From Mucilaginibacter sp. Bleaf8 (GTDB lineage Bacteria > Bacteroidota > Bacteroidia > Sphingobacteriales > Sphingobacteriaceae), in contig NZ_JAHBBK010000006.1 in assembly GCF_018390515.1 (NCBI RefSeq), positions 62,001 to 126,000 on the forward strand: 64,000 nucleotides of DNA, given 5' to 3'. The notes beneath the pieces were generated by a model that was not told where the DNA came from, made no database searches, and saw nothing but the letters and a program-made list of their open reading frames with translations. Shown one piece after another: positions 1-8,505 of this stretch (positions are counted from its first letter, which is position 1; each line of letters opens with the position of its first letter). The position numbers were made by a program, and so were the translations under genes.

Positions 1-1316
1 CCGTACAGGAATTATCCTTAAACCAAAGCCTCGACAAGCTTTCGCGCGTGGGCGGGTTTGATTTGCTGGAAACCACTATTGATGGTTTGCAAAACTTAAA
101 CCCTGAACGCAAAGCCCGTAAACAGATATTTTTGACCGATGATGAAAAGAAACGTGAACGTGAGGAACTAAAACAAAAGCTTAACCAATGGATCGAAGCA
201 CTGGAAAACGGTGGGTCGGTTGGTGAAATGGTTGAGAACAGTACCCAAAAGCTGCAACAGGTTGAAGAAAACCTGAATACCAACATCCACAACGTGTTGC
301 AAAATACCCGTGAGCTGGAGCAGGCTTACCGCTCACTGCACCTGTTCTATAAAAACACGGAAGCCGATAAAGTGAAAAATGTGGTGTTAATGAACGCCAG
401 CCTGGATCAGCTTAAAGAACTGGATAATCCGCGCTTTATTGAATACGTAGGCAACGAGTTAAAACAGAATTATGACAGGCTGGATCTGCGCCAAAACTAT
501 TCACTAATGGTTGTTCCGGGTTACCTGGGATCAAACAAAGTGGTAGAGCGCTGGTCAAAAATGGCCCACGAGAATAAAGTAATGCTGGTGACCGACTTTG
601 CCGACCTGGATCAACCCGATGATGTGGTTGACCTGTTCAGCTCAGCTAACCTTACCGGTGGCGAAGCCTTTAAAGCCAATACCATCATGACCTGTAACTG
701 GATGGTAGGCCGCGGTAAAGTAGCCGAGGTGGGTGAAGAGGAAGATTTGTTTGTACCCGGATCAGCAGCGCTGGCAGGCAAAATGTATTATACCTTAATG
801 TCGCAGGTTACCGCCGGTAAAAAACATGGGGCCGTAAACGAGGTTGACGGTGTGCGCTTTGACCTGAAAAAAAGTGAGATATCACACCTTGAAAAATTAG
901 GTTTGGTACCCATGGTTAATGAGTATGGCAAGGTGATGGCTTTTTCGGCCAAAACGTTGTTCAATGGCGATAACATTGGTCTGCAAACTTACTCGGTGGT
1001 GCGCGTGTTTGACTATATTACCAAAGTACTGTTCGACTTTTTGAACCGCCGCGCTTTTGAAAACTGGAATTCAAGAACCGAGCAGGACCTGCGCTCACAG
1101 ATTGTGAAGTTTTTGGATGGTATACAAGGGCCTGACCGCCTGATAGAGCGATTTAAAATTGTTCGCTTTGAGCGCGATGAGGTACAAAAAGACCGCATCC
1201 ATTTGGATATCCATATCACGCCTTACTTCCCGGCAAAAAGCTTTGTGGTTAAACTGGATGGCCACAAAGGCGACGATGAGGGCACTGTTTGGAATACCGA
1301 ATACAACCAGCAGTAA
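1..1316 (+). CDS. tssC: T6SS contractile sheath large subunit TssC (5'-truncated)
   Basis: Sheath protein of the type VI secretion contractile tail; with TssB it forms the cylinder around the Hcp tube and acts in the cytoplasm. The frame is open from base 3 to the stop at 1316, so the true start lies before the window; a GTG at 48 is in frame but internal, since coding sequence (…SLDKLSR) runs straight into it. About 437 residues are visible, close to full family length. The segment GGFDLLETTIDGLQ near the N-terminus and the FDYITKVLFDFLNRR region match the Bacteroidota TssC/DUF5458 form as I know it. Two hcp genes and a vgrG follow on the same strand, which supports the call. A long inverted-repeat-free gap and an oxidoreductase gene separate it from hcp. 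Confidence 0.9.
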   Translation, partial: VQELSLNQSLDKLSRVGGFDLLETTIDGLQNLNPERKARKQIFLTDDEKKREREELKQKLNQWIEALENGGSVGEMVENSTQKLQQVEENLNTNIHNVLQNTRELEQAYRSLHLFYKNTEADKVKNVVLMNASLDQLKELDNPRFIEYVGNELKQNYDRLDLRQNYSLMVVPGYLGSNKVVERWSKMAHENKVMLVTDFADLDQPDDVVDLFSSANLTGGEAFKANTIMTCNWMVGRGKVAEVGEEEDLFVPGSAALAGKMYYTLMSQVTAGKKHGAVNEVDGVRFDLKKSEISHLEKLGLVPMVNEYGKVMAFSAKTLFNGDNIGLQTYSVVRVFDYITKVLFDFLNRRAFENWNSRTEQDLRSQIVKFLDGIQGPDRLIERFKIVRFERDEVQKDRIHLDIHITPYFPAKSFVVKLDGHKGDDEGTVWNTEYNQQ

Positions 1317-1448
1317 TTCTGCACTAAAAACATTTATGGCTCCGTTTCTGTACATACAGAATGGAGCCATATTTATTTAACGTTAAGCAAACGTTATTGC
1401 TTACTATTGTTTTATTGCCTGCACTGCGTATTTTTACCCGGTAAATTT

Positions 1449-2018
1449 ATGAAGCAGGTAGTTCTCATTAATGCAGATATAAACAAAAGCGCTATTACAC
1501 AGGCGCTGATGGATGCCTACCGGCATGGTGCCGGGCAGGCTGAGGCTGTTATTAAAGAGATTGCTATTGCCGACCTTAAATTTAATCCCAATAAATCCCT
1601 GCCCAATAAGCTGGCTGATGCCGAACAGGATTTGAACGAAGCTATAGATAAAATAAGGTGGAGCAATCATATCGTTATTTTCTGCCCGGTTTATAAAGAT
1701 TCTATCCATTTTAAAATAAAAGGGTTTTTTGACCGCATTTTCCTGCCCGACCAGGTTTTTGTGATCAATCAGCCCCATTTTAGTAATGACTTTGCCGGTC
1801 GCTCTGCCCGTATTGTTTCCATACTGGACGAAGCCGCCTGGCACGACTGGCAAAACAGCCAGCGCACAACCTACCTGGCTATTAAACGCTCCGTGCTCGA
1901 AAAATGCCGTATTAAACCGGTACTTACCAATACTATCGGTTACCTCTATTCTCTGGATAATGCCTATGCCCAAAAGTGGCTCAAAAAGCTGCATGACTTC
2001 GGCCGGAAAGGCATTTGA
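1449..2018 (+). CDS. NAD(P)H-dependent oxidoreductase, flavodoxin-like fold
   Basis: Predicted cytosolic FMN-dependent NAD(P)H oxidoreductase (Flavodoxin_2/NQO1-like), 189 residues. The N-terminus MKQVVLINADINKSAIT resembles the phosphate-binding first strand-loop of flavodoxin-like folds, and HIVIFCPVYKDSIHFKIKGFFDRIF corresponds to the conserved 'W/P-x-Y-…-P-x-x-LKGxxDR' segment of this family. ATG at 1449 is preferred over an in-frame TTG at 1407, because the extra residues would precede the first beta strand. It lies between tssC and hcp on the same strand, but nothing in it suggests a secretion role, so it may be a bystander in the cluster. The substrate cannot be read from the sequence. 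Confidence 0.7.
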   Translation: MKQVVLINADINKSAITQALMDAYRHGAGQAEAVIKEIAIADLKFNPNKSLPNKLADAEQDLNEAIDKIRWSNHIVIFCPVYKDSIHFKIKGFFDRIFLPDQVFVINQPHFSNDFAGRSARIVSILDEAAWHDWQNSQRTTYLAIKRSVLEKCRIKPVLTNTIGYLYSLDNAYAQKWLKKLHDFGRKGI

Positions 2019-2051
2019 AAAAAACTATTGATTAATTTTACTTTTCCTTAA

Positions 2052-2108
2052 ACAATATTTGCCCAATATTGTAGTTAATATAAGAAAGCTCTCCGGTGGT
2101 CGGGGAGC
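2052..2108 (+). promoter_or_regulatory. Two inverted repeats in the leader of the first hcp gene
   Basis: An 8-bp perfect inverted repeat (ACAATATT at 2052-2059, AATATTGT at 2065-2072) is followed by a GC-rich hairpin (GCTCTCC at 2088-2094 with GGGGAGC at 2102-2108, one wobble pair). Both lie in the 124-bp gap before hcp1. The first could be an operator or a weak terminator for the oxidoreductase gene. The second would sit in the hcp mRNA leader. Function is inferred from position only. Confidence 0.35.
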
Positions 2109-2142
2109 AACATAATTAAATTAACCTCAAAAATTTATCGTT

Positions 2143-2541
2143 ATGGCTTTCAAAGCAAGATTAAATTTTTCGGGCAGAGAGTACGATGTACTTAATTGCT
2201 CGTATGCCTTAAATCGCGACGTTGACTCTAAAGGTCGCCCGGCTTCAGGTGTTTATGGTGGTACTATCGATGTAGAAGTAGAATCAACCGAAGACACATC
2301 TATTGTTGAAGCTATGGTAAACAACCAGTACAAGCCTATAGCCGGTACTTTGTTAATCAAAAAATCAGAAGAAGATGCTAAAATGAAAGAGCTTTCTTTT
2401 GAAGATGGTTACATTGTAAAGTATGCGGAAGGTTTAAACATTGTAGGTGATACCCCTATGACTTACAAATTCACCATTTCGGCACGTAAACTGAAATTAG
2501 GTAACGCCGAGCACGTGAATGACTGGCCAGGCCGCAGCTAA
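2143..2541 (+). CDS. tssD: T6SS tube protein TssD/Hcp (first copy)
   Basis: Inner-tube hexamer protein of the Bacteroidota T6SS, 132 residues, the usual size for this family (PF17642-type TssD). It forms the stacked rings inside the TssB/TssC sheath and is exported with VgrG. The sequence begins MAFKARLNFSGREYDVL and has the family's strand pattern, with the conserved block SEEDAKMKELSFEDGYI near residue 80-95. It lies 99 bp upstream of a second copy that shares most residues. The ATG is clear. Tandem non-identical hcp genes may make mixed tubes or carry different cargo; that is inference. Confidence 0.93.
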   Translation: MAFKARLNFSGREYDVLNCSYALNRDVDSKGRPASGVYGGTIDVEVESTEDTSIVEAMVNNQYKPIAGTLLIKKSEEDAKMKELSFEDGYIVKYAEGLNIVGDTPMTYKFTISARKLKLGNAEHVNDWPGRS

Positions 2542-2640
2542 ACCGCTGTTATCCTATTATATCTTTTTGAAATCTATTAACAGAGATTAAGCAGCTTTTG
2601 CTGCCACCTCTGGATTGTTCTATCTATAATTTTTACTACT

Positions 2641-3033
2641 ATGGCTTTTAAAGCAAGAATCAATATAGGCTCAAGAGAATTTGACGTGCTGCAATGCAGC
2701 TATGCACTGAGCCGTGATGTAGATGCTAAAGGACGCCCTTCATCAGGTGTTTACGGCGGTACAATACAAGTTGAAGTTGAATCAACTGAAGATACTTCGG
2801 TAATTGAATCAATGGTAAACAACCAGTACAAACCATTGAGCGGTGTAATTACTTTCAAAAAATCGGAAGAAGATGCCAAAATGAAAGAGCTTTCTTTTGA
2901 AGATGGTTACATCATTCAGTACAATGAGGGCTTATCTATTGTGGGTAACGCGCCAATGTCATTAAGCTTTGTGATTTCGGCCCGTAAACTAAAAGTAGGT
3001 AACGCCGAACACGAAAACGACTGGCCTAAATAA
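2641..3033 (+). CDS. tssD: T6SS tube protein TssD/Hcp (second copy)
   Basis: Second Hcp-like tube protein, 130 residues, closely related to the copy just upstream: same MAFKAR start, same ASRDVD/SGVYGG segment and the same KSEEDAKMKELSFEDGYI block. Differences concentrate near the N-terminal strands and the C-terminus, and it ends NDWPK where the first ends NDWPGRS. The gap between the copies holds only a small GCAGC/GCTGC hairpin at about 2592-2606. A strong terminator-like pair of hairpins follows the gene, so this marks the end of an hcp transcription unit. Confidence 0.93.
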   Translation: MAFKARINIGSREFDVLQCSYALSRDVDAKGRPSSGVYGGTIQVEVESTEDTSVIESMVNNQYKPLSGVITFKKSEEDAKMKELSFEDGYIIQYNEGLSIVGNAPMSLSFVISARKLKVGNAEHENDWPK

Positions 3034-3044
3034 GCCATTATTTG

Positions 3045-3123
3045 AGAGCCCGGCCCAAGTCGGGCTCTGCTAAACTATAAAGATACGGAGGGGATATGCA
3101 TAAGTATCTTCTCCGTTTTTTTT
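3045..3123 (+). terminator. Double hairpin with T-run after hcp2
   Basis: A first hairpin pairs AGAGCCCG (3045-3052) with CGGGCTCT (3061-3068). A second pairs ACGGAG (3085-3090) with CTCCGT (3111-3116) and runs into eight T residues. This is a convincing rho-independent terminator on the + strand. It ends only 28 bp before the next start codon, so the following gene may have its own promoter or rely on read-through. Confidence 0.75.
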
Positions 3124-3151
3124 CTGCCACTGTTCCTTTTTGCTTTCTGCT

Positions 3152-4054
3152 ATGAAGATTAAGAAGCGAATTATCAATCCACCCAAACCTACTACCCGCA
3201 AAAAGAAGTCGAGTATACCAACTGCCATGGAGTATATCACGCTGTTTAATACCTGCGAGATAAAAAAAGAAAAGATACTGGCTGTTGATAAGATCATTGA
3301 CGAGAAGGTGGTAGTAAACCGGCAGCGCTATGAAAGTGTTTCAAATCTGGTTAAGGGCAACAATGTAAGCAGCCAATCGCTTAACCAGCCTTTTCAGTTT
3401 CAATCACCTTATACCCCTTTTTATAATCGTTTTGGCCAGTTAACTGGTAATACCGATACATCCGTAGCACAGAAATCGTTACTCACGCCGCCCTCGTTCG
3501 ACCTGAATAACTCGCCTATGCTGGCCAGCCGCCTGCTGCAACCCAGTTTTACTGATAATAGCAGCGCATTTGGCTTAAACCGCGATATGTTTTCCCTGTC
3601 ATCAGTGTTTAGCAGCGCAGGGGTACCATGGTATTTCATTGCTTGTGTACACTATTTGGAGTGCAGTTTTAGTTTTAAAAAACATTTGCATAATGGCGAT
3701 CCGCTTACTGGCTATACTGTGCACGTGCCTGCACACCGCCCTAAAGTAGGGCATGCACCGCCATTTACCTTCGAGGAAAGCGCGGTTGATGCACTTAAGC
3801 TCATGAAATACGATCAGGTAACGAACTGGAGCCTGCCATTTATTTTACAGAAACTGGAAGGGTACAATGGCTTCGGTTATAATAAAAAGGGCGTACATAC
3901 GCCATACCTCTGGAGCTTTTCAAACCATTATACCAAGGGCAAATACGTTAAGGATGGCGTTTTTGATGCCAATGCGGTATCGCAGCAATTAGGCGCAGCC
4001 GTAATTCTGAAACGCATGGAACAGCGGGCCTTAATCAGTATTCCAAGAAACTAA
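3152..4054 (+). CDS. Lysozyme-like T6SS effector (predicted peptidoglycan hydrolase)
   Basis: 300 residues from the ATG at 3152; an in-frame TTG at 3140 is less likely. The first ~40 residues are Lys/Pro-rich (KIKKR…PKPTTRKKK). A low-complexity Ser/Pro/Gln/Asn stretch (about 60-150) leads to a C-terminal domain starting near residue 155. That domain carries FIACVHYLECSFSF, then HLHNGDPLT, VPAHRP, FTFEESAVDAL and YLWSFSNHYTKG. I recognise this motif series from phage- and T6SS-linked lysozyme-like proteins in which the Glu after 'HYL' (here Glu170) is the candidate catalytic acid. No signal peptide is present, which fits delivery by the T6SS. The next gene, 5 bp downstream, is a lipoprotein and plausibly its immunity partner. 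Substrate specificity is not visible. Confidence 0.7.
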   Translation: MKIKKRIINPPKPTTRKKKSSIPTAMEYITLFNTCEIKKEKILAVDKIIDEKVVVNRQRYESVSNLVKGNNVSSQSLNQPFQFQSPYTPFYNRFGQLTGNTDTSVAQKSLLTPPSFDLNNSPMLASRLLQPSFTDNSSAFGLNRDMFSLSSVFSSAGVPWYFIACVHYLECSFSFKKHLHNGDPLTGYTVHVPAHRPKVGHAPPFTFEESAVDALKLMKYDQVTNWSLPFILQKLEGYNGFGYNKKGVHTPYLWSFSNHYTKGKYVKDGVFDANAVSQQLGAAVILKRMEQRALISIPRN

Positions 4055-4059
4055 AATCA

Positions 4060-4665
4060 ATGAATGCGCAATACATTTATATGATATGTGCTGCTTTGCT
4101 ATTACAGCCGGTATATGGTTGTAACAACAAGCGCGGCGCGCAAAACACGACGAGCAATAAACCGGAAACCACAAGCGTACAAACACAAACTCAAGTTAAA
4201 CCCGCATTATCAGACGAGCAGCAGTTTCGTCAGTTTTTAAAAGCGTTTAAACTGGCGGTAAAACAAAAGAATAAAGCACAGCTACTGCAAATGTTTAATG
4301 ACCCGGTACAAACTGGTCCGCAGTGGAGCAACGAGGATTTACAAAGCTCAAGTGTTGACCACCGGGAGGATCTGGTAAGCCGGCAGGAACTGCCACAATA
4401 TTTTGATGATATTTTTACTAAAGATGCCCAAAGACTGATACCCGGTAGCGTGGAAGATGAACTATCGGAAATAGATAAGCACACTACCGAAAATTACTAC
4501 CAGCTACTATCGCAAACTGCCGACAAAGGCAGCACCCTGTATGAGTTGCAAATACAGTTTGTGCAGGATAACGGTAAGGAAACATCGTTTGGGTTTGTGT
4601 TCGGGAAGATAAAAGGAACTTATAGAATATTAAGCTATTATAGTCCCTGGCCATTGAAGGGATAA
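4060..4665 (+). CDS. Lipoprotein, candidate immunity protein for the lysozyme-like effector
   Basis: 201 residues with a short hydrophobic N-terminus ending …LLLQPVYGC, a plausible lipobox with Cys21, so the protein is predicted to be anchored in a membrane facing the periplasm. After a Thr/Gln-rich linker comes an alpha/beta domain (about 50-200) that I do not recognise (…QFLKAFKLAVKQKNKAQLLQMF… resembles NTF2- or DUF4348-like openings, without certainty). It starts 5 bp after the lysozyme-like gene, and a periplasmic lipoprotein is the expected type of immunity for a cell-wall enzyme. vgrG begins 15 bp after its stop. The immunity role is inferred from position and location only. Confidence 0.6.
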   Translation: MNAQYIYMICAALLLQPVYGCNNKRGAQNTTSNKPETTSVQTQTQVKPALSDEQQFRQFLKAFKLAVKQKNKAQLLQMFNDPVQTGPQWSNEDLQSSSVDHREDLVSRQELPQYFDDIFTKDAQRLIPGSVEDELSEIDKHTTENYYQLLSQTADKGSTLYELQIQFVQDNGKETSFGFVFGKIKGTYRILSYYSPWPLKG

Positions 4666-4680
4666 GTAAAAACCTTTGTT

Positions 4681-5878
4681 ATGGAAAACAAAATCCGAGT
4701 AGATATCAATATAGAAGGTACGCCCATAGCTCACTTTTCGAGCTTTACGCTCAACCAGCGCTTCAACGAGCACCACACCTTTGAGCTGCGGCTGAACCAT
4801 GACCAGATCGAGGGCACCAACCACATCACACTCGAAAGGTCCAAGGCCTTTATCGGTAAAAATATCACCGTACAGTTCGGCACCCTGCTGGGTAAAGAAA
4901 ACCAGTTCACCGGCAAGATCACGCGCGTGGAGATCTCCCAGAGCCACGGCTTTCAGGGTGATATCCTGATCAGCGGCTTCAGCCCTTCTATTCTTTTGGA
5001 CCGCGGGCCTGACCTGGGCTCTTACCTCAATAAAGACCTGAAAACCATCCTGCAGCAGGCTACCGCCGACGCACCGCAGAATGATCTGAACTTCCAGGTG
5101 AAACCAGCTTACACCTCGCCCATTGATTATATCATCCAGTACCGCGAAAGCGACTTCGAGTTCATCAACCGCCTTTCGGCCGAGTACCATGAATGGTTTT
5201 ACTACGATGGCACCCGGCTCAACTTCGGCAAGCCTGATAAGCTGGAAGAAGTAAGCCTGGTATACGGCCGTGATCTGCACAGTTTGCAGTACGGCATGCA
5301 GATCGCGCCGCTTAAATACCAGAAGTTTGCCTATCATTCACCGCAGGATCAATTGTTCAGCGCGCAGCCTGCGGCAGCAGCCGCCTCTTCGCCTGATCTG
5401 GCGCATGTGGTGGATGCCTCCAACCAGGTGTTCAGCAAGCGCTACAACGGGCCGTTGAACGTGCGCATCAACTCCCAGAAAGAGATCGATACGTTTGTGA
5501 ACGATGAGCACAGCGCCCTGGTATCGGAGCTATTGAGCATCATGGGCAACGGCGATAACCCGGAGGTGGGTTTGGGCAAGGTGGTGCACATCAGCACCAG
5601 TATGCGGGCCGAGAACGGTTTCCAGGTGCAGGACTTTGGCAAGTTTCTGGTAACCTCGGTGTACCACCAGCTGGATGGCGTGGGCCATTACCAGAACACG
5701 TTTGAAGGCGTATCGGCGGATAGTGAAAAGATCAGTGTCAAGGAAGCGCAGAAGCCGTTTGCCGACATGCAGCTGGCAACGGTGGTAGACAATGACGACC
5801 CCAAGGGACAGGGCCGCATCAAAGTGCAGTTCAAGTGGCAGTGCACCAGTAACGATCCTACTGAGTGGCTCAGGGTGG
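4681..5878 (+). repeat. Long direct repeat with 28520-29717 (vgrG trunk)
   Basis: From the ATG to the codons for EWLRVV, this 1198-bp segment aligns without gaps to 28520-29717 (constant offset 23,839). The differences I compared are third-position changes, and the encoded residues are the same from codon 4 onwards. Similarity stops at the start codon on one side and at the OB-fold/tip junction on the other, so the repeat follows a protein domain boundary. Confidence 0.95.
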
Positions 5879-6519
5879 TTACGCCGGATGCCGGCAGCAG
5901 CGAAAAGGTAGGCACCAACCGCGGCTTTGTTTTCATTCCCGAAAAAGACGACCAGGTTTTGGTAGCTTTTGAGGAAGGCAATGTTGCCCGGCCGATGGTA
6001 ATTGGCAGTATGTTTAGCGGTAAAACCGGTACCGGCGGCGGGCAAACCAATAAGGTAAAAGCCCTTACCACCCGAAGCGGCAATACGGTTATCCTTAACG
6101 ACAGCGATGGCAGCATCAACGTGAAAGATCCGAGCGGCAATGTGATTACCATGCATGGCAATGGGCAGGTAACGCTTACCGCACCCAATTCTTTCACTAT
6201 CAATACCAAAGATTTTATTGTAAACGCCAGCAACAGCGTAGCTATAAACGCCCAGCCCGGCGAACAAGGCGGGGGCGAAGGTACCATCAACATCAGCGCC
6301 AAGAAAACTATTGCAGCCACGGCCGATACGGAAGGTATTACTATTGATGCCACAACCATGGGCGTAGCCATTACCGGAAAAACCGACGTAAGTATACAAA
6401 GCACCTCGGCTGCGGCGTATGTAAGCGGCACCACCGAAACACACGTGCTTGGGGCCGATGTAAAAATGAATGGTACGGCCACTGTCAGAATCAATTCAAA
6501 CGATACGGATATCACTTAA
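4681..6519 (+). CDS. vgrG: T6SS spike protein VgrG/TssI (copy 1)
   Basis: 612-residue trimeric spike that caps the Hcp tube. Residues 1-370 form the gp27/gp44-like base (MENKIRVDINIEGTP…, QYRESDFEFINRLSAEYHEWFYYDG). The gp5-like OB fold lies near 370-470 (QLATVVDNDDPKGQGRIKVQF, EWLRVV, VAFEEGNVARPMVIGSM). A Gly/Asn/Thr-rich beta-helix (about 480-612) makes the needle. The trunk up to EWLRVV is repeated in the second vgrG at 28520, while the tip differs. The DUF4280-Hint-nuclease gene starts 10 bp downstream and is the likely cargo loaded on this tip. Confidence 0.95.
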   Translation: MENKIRVDINIEGTPIAHFSSFTLNQRFNEHHTFELRLNHDQIEGTNHITLERSKAFIGKNITVQFGTLLGKENQFTGKITRVEISQSHGFQGDILISGFSPSILLDRGPDLGSYLNKDLKTILQQATADAPQNDLNFQVKPAYTSPIDYIIQYRESDFEFINRLSAEYHEWFYYDGTRLNFGKPDKLEEVSLVYGRDLHSLQYGMQIAPLKYQKFAYHSPQDQLFSAQPAAAAASSPDLAHVVDASNQVFSKRYNGPLNVRINSQKEIDTFVNDEHSALVSELLSIMGNGDNPEVGLGKVVHISTSMRAENGFQVQDFGKFLVTSVYHQLDGVGHYQNTFEGVSADSEKISVKEAQKPFADMQLATVVDNDDPKGQGRIKVQFKWQCTSNDPTEWLRVVTPDAGSSEKVGTNRGFVFIPEKDDQVLVAFEEGNVARPMVIGSMFSGKTGTGGGQTNKVKALTTRSGNTVILNDSDGSINVKDPSGNVITMHGNGQVTLTAPNSFTINTKDFIVNASNSVAINAQPGEQGGGEGTINISAKKTIAATADTEGITIDATTMGVAITGKTDVSIQSTSAAAYVSGTTETHVLGADVKMNGTATVRINSNDTDIT

Positions 6520-6529
6520 TTCAAAGCTT

Positions 6530-8044
6530 ATGCCTCATGAATTAGAGTATATTGTTGATAAGGCGGTATGCCATTGCAACAAAGGTTCGTCGCCAAATTA
6601 TTTCAGAGGGCTGGCCAATCAAAATGTAAAAATTAGTGGCTGCATGGCTTGTACTAAGGCCGATAAAATTTCCTTAGAAAATATCCCGTCGTTTGGTACC
6701 TGCAGTGTAAACGGCGGATCATGCAAGCCGGAACCTACTGAGTGGACCGATACCTACAAGGTAAAAATAAAAGGTCAGGAAACATTACTGTTCAGAAGCA
6801 AAATGCCTTGCAGCGTAGGCGGAACAGTGGAGTTCATGACCAGCGGGCAGGTACCCGTAAGCCAGGATGATCTGCAAAAAATGGTAGACGAGAACAGCCA
6901 GGAGCAGGAAGATGAAGGCTGGGGTTGGTGGGATACCGCTGAGTTAATACCCGTGGCAGGCAGCATTATCGGTATTGTTCGCGAATCGGCCAAGGGTAAT
7001 TTCTGGATGGCGGCCGCCAATGTGGGGTTTTTAGCTATGGATATAGCGGGGGTGGTAAGCTTTGGCGCTACTACAGCCGCCTCAACCGCTATGAAATCGG
7101 GCGCTAAGGTGGGCCTAAAAGCTGCTGCTAAGGCCTCGTTAAAAGCGGCAGGCAAATTACTTACTAAAGAAGGCGCAATTGCCGTAGCCAAAGGGTTGGC
7201 CAAGCATGTTGATGATATTGCTAAAGCAACAGGTAAAATATGCGTATTTGCCTGCTTTGCTGCCGGAACGCCGGTACATACCAGTAAAGGCACTAAAAAT
7301 ATTGAAGATGTAATTGAAGGTGACGAGGTATGGGCCTATGACGAAGACACAGGCCAAACTGCTCTGAAAAAAGTAACTGCCACGATGCAACGTGAGGTAG
7401 ATGCTACCGTTGAAGTGACACTGGAAGGCGAAACTATAATCACCACGGCTGAGCACCCATTTTATACCCGTGAAGGTTGGAAACCAGCCGCCGACCTAAG
7501 CCCTGCCGATGAACTGCAAACCAAACAAGGTGAATGGCGGTTTATAAAGCATCAGGAATTTAAGTATCAAAAGAGCAAAGTCTTTAATTTTGAAGTACAG
7601 GGCTGGCACACTTACTTTGTAGGCATTCTGGCTTGGCTGGTACATAATGCAAAGGCATGTATTACAGGAGCCATTAAAGAAATTAGTAAAAGACTTAAAT
7701 ATCTTGGCCGGACACCTGGAAAAGCATCAAAAACTGGACTAGAGGTGTTTGAGCGCATGAAGAAATCAGGCTTAGCAAGAGAAGTTACGGATGACTTCGG
7801 AAATGTTGTGAAAGAGTTTTATGATGCAGACAATAAAATATGGCGAAATATTAAGGAAGCTGACATGGGACATATTCATGATGCAGTTTCATGGTGGAAT
7901 TCAACAGGCCGATATTATGGTGCAAAAAGTAAAGAAGTAAGAGAATGGATGCTTGATTCCAAAAATTATATATACGAATACTATAAAACTAATAGAAGTA
8001 GAGGCGCTCAGTTATTAGAAGAGTACCTACCTCCAATGAAATAA
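6530..8044 (+). CDS. DUF4280 (PAAR-like) - Hint - GH-E nuclease polymorphic effector
   Basis: 504 residues from ATG 6530, which lies after the vgrG stop; in-frame upstream codons overlap vgrG. Residues 1-115 are a Cys-rich DUF4280 PAAR-like cap that would sit on the VgrG tip. Residues 135-240 are small-residue-rich helices, possibly a translocation region. Residues 242-374 are a Hint autoprocessing domain with Cys242 (CFAAGTPVHT), TAEH with His309, and the terminal VHN (His372, Asn373). Residues 375-504 are the toxin: MGH (Gly447-His448), Glu483 and NRS (488-490) match the GH-E branch of the HNH/EndoVII nucleases. The model is delivery, cleavage after Asn373 and release of a DNase. Base composition turns AT-rich just after the cleavage site. 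The immunity gene follows 10 bp downstream. Confidence 0.85.
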   Translation: MPHELEYIVDKAVCHCNKGSSPNYFRGLANQNVKISGCMACTKADKISLENIPSFGTCSVNGGSCKPEPTEWTDTYKVKIKGQETLLFRSKMPCSVGGTVEFMTSGQVPVSQDDLQKMVDENSQEQEDEGWGWWDTAELIPVAGSIIGIVRESAKGNFWMAAANVGFLAMDIAGVVSFGATTAASTAMKSGAKVGLKAAAKASLKAAGKLLTKEGAIAVAKGLAKHVDDIAKATGKICVFACFAAGTPVHTSKGTKNIEDVIEGDEVWAYDEDTGQTALKKVTATMQREVDATVEVTLEGETIITTAEHPFYTREGWKPAADLSPADELQTKQGEWRFIKHQEFKYQKSKVFNFEVQGWHTYFVGILAWLVHNAKACITGAIKEISKRLKYLGRTPGKASKTGLEVFERMKKSGLAREVTDDFGNVVKEFYDADNKIWRNIKEADMGHIHDAVSWWNSTGRYYGAKSKEVREWMLDSKNYIYEYYKTNRSRGAQLLEEYLPPMK

Positions 8045-8054
8045 ACGATCTATT

Positions 8055-8504
8055 ATGGCAAGTAAGGAACTGACAGCTGATATACAAGAAATAATAAATA
8101 ATTACGGAATAAAAGCTCGTGAATGCTTTCAAAATAAAGACTTTGAAGGATTCGCTAAATGGCAATTAGAAAAGTGGAATGCAATTCCAGAACCTAAAGA
8201 AGCTTGGGAAGAAAGCTATCGAATCGCAAAGCTGTTTATTGTATTTTACATTAAACACGCTGTTGATTTTGACCAAGCCAATGTATGGTTACAAAAGTTG
8301 GCCTGGTTGGATGAGAAGCAACAACAGCATCCCGGAGAATTAGCTCTTATGAGGGGAAAAATGCTTTTTGAGAAAAAAGAGTTTGCTGGTGCACACGAAT
8401 CCTTTTCAGTCGCTTACAGAGAATCAAAAGGGCATTGTTTCGGAACAGGCGATGAAGTGTACTTAGACTTTTATCGCAATCCGGATAAATATATGAACAG
8501 TTAA
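8055..8504 (+). CDS. Probable immunity protein to the GH-E nuclease
   Basis: 149-residue cytosolic helical protein starting 10 bp after the nuclease effector. It has no signal peptide, as expected for immunity to a DNase acting inside the cell. It contains paired-helix, TPR-like segments (…AHESFSVAYRES…) and the phrase IPEPKEAWEESY, echoed as LPEPKTDWEAATW in the next gene, so the two may be distant relatives. AT-rich codon use like the toxin domain suggests that the pair moved together. The role is inferred from position; I do not recognise a named immunity family. Confidence 0.6.
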   Translation: MASKELTADIQEIINNYGIKARECFQNKDFEGFAKWQLEKWNAIPEPKEAWEESYRIAKLFIVFYIKHAVDFDQANVWLQKLAWLDEKQQQHPGELALMRGKMLFEKKEFAGAHESFSVAYRESKGHCFGTGDEVYLDFYRNPDKYMNS

Positions 8505-8505
8505 T

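Noticed and set aside
5530..6515. Long open frames on the minus strand opposite vgrG
   Set aside because: They are shadows of a strongly coded vgrG frame: composition follows the codon bias of the plus strand, there are no family motifs, and similar shadows recur opposite the second vgrG trunk.
6530..8044. Hint domain as a splicing intein
   Set aside because: It lacks an intact C-terminal host domain to be joined. The layout before a toxin is that of pretoxin-Hint autocleavage.
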